Positions 9,961 through 15,442 of a stretch of DNA of 15,442 nt are shown in pieces; positions within the stretch are counted from its first letter, which is position 1; every line of letters starts with the position of its first letter. Source of the stretch: Vairimorpha apis BRL 01 (Eukaryota; Microsporidia; Nosematidae); contig KE647097.1 of NCBI GenBank assembly GCA_000447185.1, positions 1 to 15,442 on the forward strand, written 5' to 3'. The notes below the pieces were generated by a model. That model was not told the origin of the DNA, ran no database searches, and saw nothing but the letters and a program-made list of their open reading frames with translations. A program made the translations under genes and the position numbers.

Positions 9961-12071
9961 ATAATAACTTTTAATAAATTTTAAAATATAAATTTATATT
10001 TGAATATTTTTGCTTTAAAATATTAAAAATGAAAAAAACTATTCTTTGATATTATATACAAATTAACTTTATTCTTTTTAAATTTTAAATACTCTTTTTA
10101 TGCATATTTTTATATCTATATATTATATAAAGTTAAAAAACATAGATATGTTTTTAATTATATGTATAAATTATATTTTTTACTAAATAAATAAATATGT
10201 TATCGAAATGTAAAAAATTAATATAAGCGTTATAAAATATGTTTAAATATCATTTAAAATATCTCTGTAAAATATTAATATAATAGTAAAACGTTAATTT
10301 TTTATTATGTTTCATCAAAACATATAAATAAATTTAAATAAATGGACATAATGGCAAGAATGAATCATTTCGTATAACATTCTTACTCCAAACAGGAAAA
10401 AACCTTTTTACAATAAAATAAAAGAGTTTTTAGTTATAGATGTTTTAAACGTTAATATACTATATATTATTTATCAAATGTTAATATAAATAATAAGGAT
10501 CGTAATATAAATATGTCATTAATACTAATAATAAATCCACAAACTTGTAAATGATGATCATATAATATTAAAAATAATAATTAAAATAAAATGTATTTTA
10601 AAATGTGAATCAAACAATAAAAGTTAGATTTAGCAAATCTTACTTTAAATAAAATCATTGACATAATCTATAATATTTTGTGTAACCAAAAATTATTATC
10701 TAATTTTTTTTGTAAATTGGTCTGATTCTATAAATTCCTATATAATGTTTTTTTAAAATAATATAAAGTTATTTCTATTAAAAATGTAAAATAAATTAAT
10801 TAACAATGAGGATTTTGTTAATAAAGTTATTTATATTTATACTGAAAATCTTTATTTATCTAATTTAAAATCCTTGTTTATAATGCACTAACAGAACTTT
10901 TATTTTTAAAAATTAGAGGTGTATTAGAGAACTAAAGCTGTTTAAATAAATAAAAGATTATTATTTATTTATATTAAAAACAACATATTTATTCATTGTG
11001 AAATTATGTAAAATTTATTTTTATAAATATTTAAACAAATTTATTTGTTGCATTTAATAAAAAACTAAATATTATTATTTTAATTTTAGTACAAAATAGT
11101 ATTTTGTATATTTAATAAATACAACAAGAAGTATATTAAAAATATAGAAATTTAATTTATTGAAAAGTATACATAAAATATATTTTTGATCAAAAACGAA
11201 AGCATGTATAAAAAATAATGAGAGTTAAAGATAGAAAACATAATGTTTAGTACATTTTATAAAATATATCATATAAAACTTAAAATAAACAAATTGAAAA
11301 TTTTGCTTGCTAAAAAGACAATAATTAAAAAATGAGACTATAGTAAATATACTTTTAATGTTACACTATTAGTAAAATCAAACGGATTTTAATAAAATAA
11401 CACAATAGACTATAATGAGCATAAATTAATAAAAGTTTTAATTTTAAATAATAACAAATAAAAAAATTGTTTTGTTAATTCTATAATTAAATTTATAATA
11501 AAAGAAATTAATAAAATCTTTAAAAAATATCTTTCGAATATAAAAAAATAAATTGATATATTATATCTGTTAAAAAACAATTTTATTTTTTATCTGATTT
11601 TTATAAATTTTTTTAATTTACCAACATATAAAAATTTTATATATGTTTTTTTTAAGGTATTAAACTATATGAAATATATTTTTATTGAAACAATTATACT
11701 ATATATAAAATTTTGTATATTATTTTTATAAACTAGTATTTAAATTTTTTGGTTCTTTAAATAATTATAAAGAATTTTGATTAATTTTAAAGAATAAAAT
11801 AATTTTTATTTTATAACGTAAGTTAAAAACATTGACGCGTATGTTATTACAAAAAAAATATTTTCAAAAATATTAATCTTAATGATTTACATATTATATA
11901 CTTATAAATATTATAAGTAATTAGAATAAGTTTTATTTTATAAATTAAGATTAAAAATAACACAATTTATATAAAATACTACATTTAAAATAATTTCTTT
12001 TATCTTTATATAAACCATCATAGTTTTTAAGAGATTATATTATAAATAAAATATAAACAAAATGAAATTAT
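9961..12071. other. AT-rich gene-free stretch
   Basis: About 2.1 kb of nearly pure A/T with stops in all frames. A small patch at about 10340-10420 is less AT-rich and has a 12-codon ATG frame (from 10342), which is too short to mean anything. I found no LINE motif, RNA gene or long repeat. The change from T-rich to A/T-balanced sequence near 9960 marks the 5' end of relic A. Confidence 0.6.
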
Positions 12072-12827
12072 ACTATAATAACAATTTTATCTGAATTAGG
12101 TTGTGGTCTACATAGTATAGAGTTGAGAAAAATTGTATGCACATTAAACTGCAAAAATTATTGGAAAAACACATTTAAATATTCACAAGAAAAACAGCTT
12201 TTCTATAGTTAAACAACAAAACTTTTCTTTCTTTAATAAAACACTATTTAAAAATTTTATATTGTATTAAATAAATAAAATCAAAAAAAATCTTGAACTA
12301 GCATAAAAGATATAAATTTACAATGAGATAAAAAAATTAATATTTAAACTGGTCATGTCCAAAGATATATTATTATGCATCCTTCTGTTATATTAAAACA
12401 GAAATGTCTTCTTAGGAGAACTTTGTCAATAATGTGTTAAATCTATAAAGACAGTAAATCATCTTAAAACTAGAAGTAAAAAATGCTTGGTTAAACCAAA
12501 ACAAAAATACATAATGAAAAAAGCACGAAATTATAATTGTTGAAGTTGGCATTACAAAAATAAGATAATCTGCAACAAGTTGATTAAAAAGCGAAAAAAT
12601 ACGAATTATAAATAAACGAGCTTAAGATGATATACAAAGATTAACTAACTAAAAAATACTATATATAATGACATAAAAATAGTTGACTAAATACAATATG
12701 AAATATTTTAACAACTAGAAGTTAATTCAAATATAGAGGCATACATTTATTTAGAGTACTAATTAAAACTCATTAATCTTTATCGTTTAAGGAACGTAGG
12801 AATATCGACGACGTTCTAATGAAATAG
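12072..12827 (+). mobile_element. LINE relic E: plus-strand, 5'-truncated and internally deleted
   Basis: This is the only copy on the plus strand. It starts within the RT-to-zinc-finger linker: LSELGCGLHSIELRKIV (about 12089-12140) matches the LPRxELGRGLHSIE segment. An about 41-codon frame follows, then LLCIL, NRNVFLGELCQ, stop, CVKSIKTVNHLKTRS (12368-12476). That is the QDRNVF motif and the CxxC...H...C zinc finger, with the last C now S. After KQKYIMKK (12500-12523), sequence that should hold SHSVQEI and NKPD is missing. The frame resumes at IIIVEVGIT (12532-12558; LIEVGITNQ), DNLQQVD, KKYEL and NELKMIYKD. The tail has IEAYIYLEY (12733-12759) and FKERRNIDDVLMK, ending at TAG 12825-12827. 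It is convergent with the intact membrane-protein gene. Confidence 0.87.
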
Positions 12828-13066
12828 AATATTTTTATATGTGCTACAGTAAATTTAATAAAACTTAGAAACAAGAAGTGTAATTGAAGTATGAGAAACA
12901 ATGAATATTTTATACAGTGAGACTAGTAAATAAAACTTTTTTTTTACAGTATATAAAAATAAAAGATTAAATAATAAAAAATGAAAAAAGCAACATAATA
13001 AAAACCACCAAGCATATGTTTTTCTACAAAAATAAATTAATATTACATATTTATAAATTTAATTAA
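12828..13066. other. Convergent intergenic spacer
   Basis: Lies between the 3' end of LINE relic E (plus) and the 3' end of the membrane-protein gene (minus). It is A-rich on the plus strand and could include the 3' tail of relic E. I see no gene, and no distinct terminator or polyadenylation motif beyond generic AT-rich sequence. Confidence 0.5.
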
Positions 13067-13945
13067 TTAAAATTTACATTCTCCCAATGGATACACTTTT
13101 AATTTACTCGTAGTTAAACCAGAAAAAGTAAACATTGCTATTAAAAATGAACATATTATAAAACAAACACAAGCAATATCCTTCCATTCATTTTCTAATC
13201 TTAACAAAAAGAAAGCATTAATATAAATTATATAAAACAACCCTGCATTTATATAAACTATTAAATTACCTTCAGATTTTTTATACATATTAACAAAAAA
13301 TAACATAAATAATAATATAAAAATTAGTATCTGTATTTCATAAATTAATGTAATCAAAAGTACTGTCCTTATTATCATATTATGTGCATTTAACCCATAA
13401 TTATTTTCTTCAGGAATTTTAGTTATAATTCTATTCATTATACTATTGCAAGCATAATTTAACTGACAAATCAATAATAAAGGCATTATAATCATACATT
13501 GCCAACTACATACAGTAAAATAAATACATGCAATAGTTATTAAAACAAGAAAATAATCTGCTAAAAATATATATACCATCTTTTTTATTGATTTGTATAT
13601 ATAAATAAAATTTAACATTTTTAATCGATACAGTGGTGAACCAAATGAAAATAATGTATTAATAAATAAATTTATAACATTAGACCAAAATGCTATAGTT
13701 TTTGATTTAAATATAGATGAAAATAATATACATATGTAATTGGATATATGAATTAAAAATATTGCATTAAATATTCTGTAATCTAAGAGTAATATTAAAA
13801 TGTTTGGTACATTGTTTTTGTTTATTACGTCAAAAAGTTTTTCTCCCCATGCATTGCATATAAATGAATCTTTTGGGTGCATTGTTCTTTCTTCGATGAT
13901 ACCTTGTTGGTCATTAACTTTTTTTGTGTTGAAAGTGTTAATCAT
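13067..13945 (-). CDS. Multi-span membrane protein of unknown function (292 aa)
   Basis: The only intact gene in the window. I do not recognise its family. The first 45 or so residues are hydrophilic and charged, with no signal peptide. The rest is a series of strongly hydrophobic stretches at about residues 48-78 (possibly two spans), 83-101, 123-147, 150-168, 191-220, 227-248 and 256-276, so about seven or eight membrane spans. A polar, charged loop with KIPEENN lies at about 176-186, and a short basic loop YKKSEGN at 221-227. There are no recognisable catalytic or transporter signature motifs. Cysteine is fairly frequent. The start at 13945 is supported because homology with the relic at 1-337 extends back to this codon and fades soon after. 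No intron is needed. Long open length in so AT-rich a sequence, together with a decayed sister copy, argues that it is a real gene in a small family. It could be a lineage-specific microsporidian membrane protein. Confidence 0.88.
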   Translation of the reverse strand: MINTFNTKKVNDQQGIIEERTMHPKDSFICNAWGEKLFDVINKNNVPNILILLLDYRIFNAIFLIHISNYICILFSSIFKSKTIAFWSNVINLFINTLFSFGSPLYRLKMLNFIYIYKSIKKMVYIFLADYFLVLITIACIYFTVCSWQCMIIMPLLLICQLNYACNSIMNRIITKIPEENNYGLNAHNMIIRTVLLITLIYEIQILIFILLFMLFFVNMYKKSEGNLIVYINAGLFYIIYINAFFLLRLENEWKDIACVCFIICSFLIAMFTFSGLTTSKLKVYPLGECKF

Positions 13946-13990
13946 ATTTGTTTATATTTAAGGTTTTTTTAAATAGTAAAAAAATTAAAA
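13946..13990 (-). promoter_or_regulatory. Possible promoter/leader of the membrane-protein gene
   Basis: Immediately upstream of the ATG on the minus strand is AAACCTTAAATATAAACAA. The corresponding bases of the pseudogene (338-383) keep the A-run, an AAACCT block and an AT-rich core. Microsporidian leaders are usually very short, so a core promoter this close is plausible. The conservation may only reflect shared ancestry. Confidence 0.25.
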
Positions 13991-14085
13991 ATAAACAAAA
14001 GAAATAAAAAATAAAAATAGTTGAGTTGATATATGTAAAAATATTATTTTTAAAATTTTTAAAAAAATATTTTATGATATAAAGA

Positions 14086-14283
14086 TAATTATATGATGGA
14101 TAATAATTTTTTGTTTATATTTAATTAATTAATTTGATATTTTTTTTAAATGTATAAATTAAAATTACTTTATATAATTAATTATATGATGGTTAAAAAT
14201 TTTTTGTTTATATTAAATTAATTAATTTGATATTTTTTTAAATGTATAAATTAAAATTACTTCATGTAATTGATTATATGACA
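14086..14283. repeat. Tandem repeat, unit about 93 bases, two copies plus the start of a third
   Basis: Copy 1 runs 14086-14178 and copy 2 14179-14270. Each opens with TAATTATATGATGG, followed by a TTTTTTGTTTATATT block, TTAATTAATTTGATATTTTTT, and AAATGTATAAATTAAAATTACTT. A third copy begins at 14271 (TGATTATATGA) and stops. The copies differ by a few substitutions and one- or two-base indels. Confidence 0.9.
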
Positions 14284-14400
14284 TATATTTAAATATATAT
14301 AAAAATAATTTAATATTTGTTTCTGTAAATTTAAATATATTTCATGTAAATATTAAGATAATATTATTATATAAATTTTATAAATTATTTTTTGATCAAT

Positions 14401-14574
14401 AAAATATTTGACAATTTTAATATATACCTGTTTCAATTTTTTATAAATAAATTATTTTTATATTTTTGTAATTATTTTCTAATAATTAAAAATATTTTGA
14501 CAATTTTTAGTATATACTGTTTAAATTATTTATAAATAAATTTTTTAATATTTTTGTAATTATTTTATTAAATT
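14401..14574. repeat. Tandem duplication, unit about 88 bases
   Basis: Copy 1 is 14401-14488 and copy 2 is about 14489-14574. Shared blocks are AAAATATTTGACAATTTT (with an extra T in copy 2), TATATAC-TGTTT, TTTATAAATAAATT, and ATATTTTTGTAATTATTTT. It is unrelated in sequence to the 93-base repeat just to its left. Confidence 0.85.
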
Positions 14575-14878
14575 TAAAATATAAAATGTTTTTTAAACAA
14601 ATTAGTTTTTTTATAAATTAACATTTTTATTATTTTTGATAAAAAAATTAGTTTGTAAATGTAGTATATTTAAAATAAAAAAACATAAAAGATGCATTTG
14701 AATTTACCTATTTATTAATAATTACATTTTTTAGATATATAAATTATTTAAATAAATTCTTAATTATCTTTATTATTTAACTAAATAATTGTAAAAAAAT
14801 TACTTTTATATAAGATCTTTATATTTAACATTCTGTATTAATTTTAAAATAACTAAATTTTATAAATTTATTTGTTAA

Positions 14879-15442
14879 CTATTGGTATGGTTTATTAATA
14901 ATCTTTCCGTATACTTTAATTTGATTTATTTTGTTCCTAAATGTGCATTTTTCTTTATTTACAACATCTTTTATATCATGTCATCGTCTGCATTCAAATA
15001 GATATTAAAACTACATTTTAACACCCTGACTGAATAAACTAAAGAGAAATATATTATTTAACACCTTAATTAAATCATTATGTTAAGATGTTATAATACC
15101 ATCCCATGTCACATTACATAAAGTATTATGTATTATATTTGTCTAAGCTTTGTAGATAAATCCAGACACATTAGAAAAAAATTCCTTATGATTAAATTTT
15201 TATTTTCAACAATAGTGAAGAAATATTAGTTAATAATATCAACCTTGACAATTACAATTTACTTTTTATTCTTATCTAAGACAACTACTTACAACTTAAA
15301 ATTATTATCTTAATATCAGTCGATATCCTTATTTCAATTCGTATCTAAGTTTTGTTAAAATACACTAGCTTTTGTATGAAATAATCTTATTTTAATGGTC
15401 TTTTAAACTATATTTATTACTATATAAATAATATAAATGTTG
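14879..15442 (-). mobile_element. LINE relic C: endonuclease end of a decayed copy, running off the window
   Basis: Minus-strand segments, from the window edge inward, are IRIEIRISTDIKII (about 15350-15308; IRxDTRIxTDI), KVDIIN then FFTIVENK (about 15245-15205; EVGITNQDxLxTVExEK, with the core E now K), NVSGFIYKA, stop, TNII (about 15170-15130; ANELGLIYKxKTKII), and VTWDGIITS (about 15112-15086; VMTWDGIVT). Below this a further open stretch, KDVVNKEKCTFRNKINQIK and on to KPYQ, ends at TAG 14879-14881. Nucleotide similarity to relic D is visible directly: both contain AGTCGATATC followed by a CAATTxGTAT block (15318-15345 here, 1042-1070 in D) and an AACAATAGT block (15210-15218 and 935-943). 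The 5' portion lies outside the window. Confidence 0.85.

Larger units (their letters stand above)
13991..14878. other. AT-rich 5' flank of the membrane-protein gene
   Basis: No gene is visible. The stretch is dominated by A/T runs and holds two tandem duplications, listed separately. It separates the gene from LINE relic C by about 930 bases, whereas the equivalent spacer at the left end of the window is only about 165 bases. Confidence 0.6.

Noticed and set aside
10340..10420. Less AT-rich patch considered as a small RNA gene or coding relic
   Set aside because: No cloverleaf, no conserved box and only a 12-codon frame; nothing supports a call.
12078..12210. Plus-strand open frame as a small separate gene
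   Set aside because: It contains LSELGCGLHSIEL, which matches the LINE linker after the RT thumb, and it is followed by the same element's zinc finger.
1..15442. tRNA, rRNA, CRISPR arrays, bacterial operons or an organellar genome
   Set aside because: No cloverleaf or rRNA-like block, no regularly spaced direct repeats with unique spacers, no ribosome-binding-site and operon pattern, and no organellar respiratory genes were seen.

Overview
The window looks like a nuclear contig from a very AT-rich eukaryote, most probably a microsporidian of the Nosema/Vairimorpha type. I estimate GC at or below about 20%. Coding density is very low, there is no bacterial signature, and the only intact gene encodes a multi-span membrane protein. 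The assignment rests on composition and on a LINE-like retroelement family whose C-terminal motifs I recall from microsporidian proteins. I ran no search.

The left edge (1-337, minus) is a broken copy of the first third of the gene that is intact at the right (13067-13945, minus, 292 aa). The two align at the nucleotide level through the start codon and slightly beyond. The left copy has lost its ATG (now ATA) and carries an early in-frame stop.

Most of the rest is a graveyard of one non-LTR retrotransposon family, readable only by translating across stops and frameshifts. I recognise five decayed copies. D (about 503-3650, minus) is long. B (about 5735-6460, minus) is 5'-truncated. A (6724-about 9960, minus) is the most complete. 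E (about 12072-12827, plus) is 5'-truncated and internally deleted. C (14879 to the window end, minus) is partial. The ancestral protein had, in order, an N-terminal region, a reverse transcriptase, a CCHC zinc finger preceded by a QDRN-like motif, and an R2/NeSL-like restriction-type (PD-(D/E)XK) endonuclease. Every copy is inactivated.

Between the relics lie compositionally plain AT-rich stretches (about 3910-5734, 9961-12071 and 13991-14878) in which I see no gene. They hold one long perfect-arm inverted repeat (3805-3900) and two tandem duplications (about 93 bp and 88 bp units) upstream of the intact gene.

Nothing here forms an operon or pathway. The main interest is the repeated arrangement 'membrane-protein gene followed on its 5' side by a same-strand LINE relic' at both ends of the window. 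It suggests a segmental duplication in which one gene copy survived and the other decayed.
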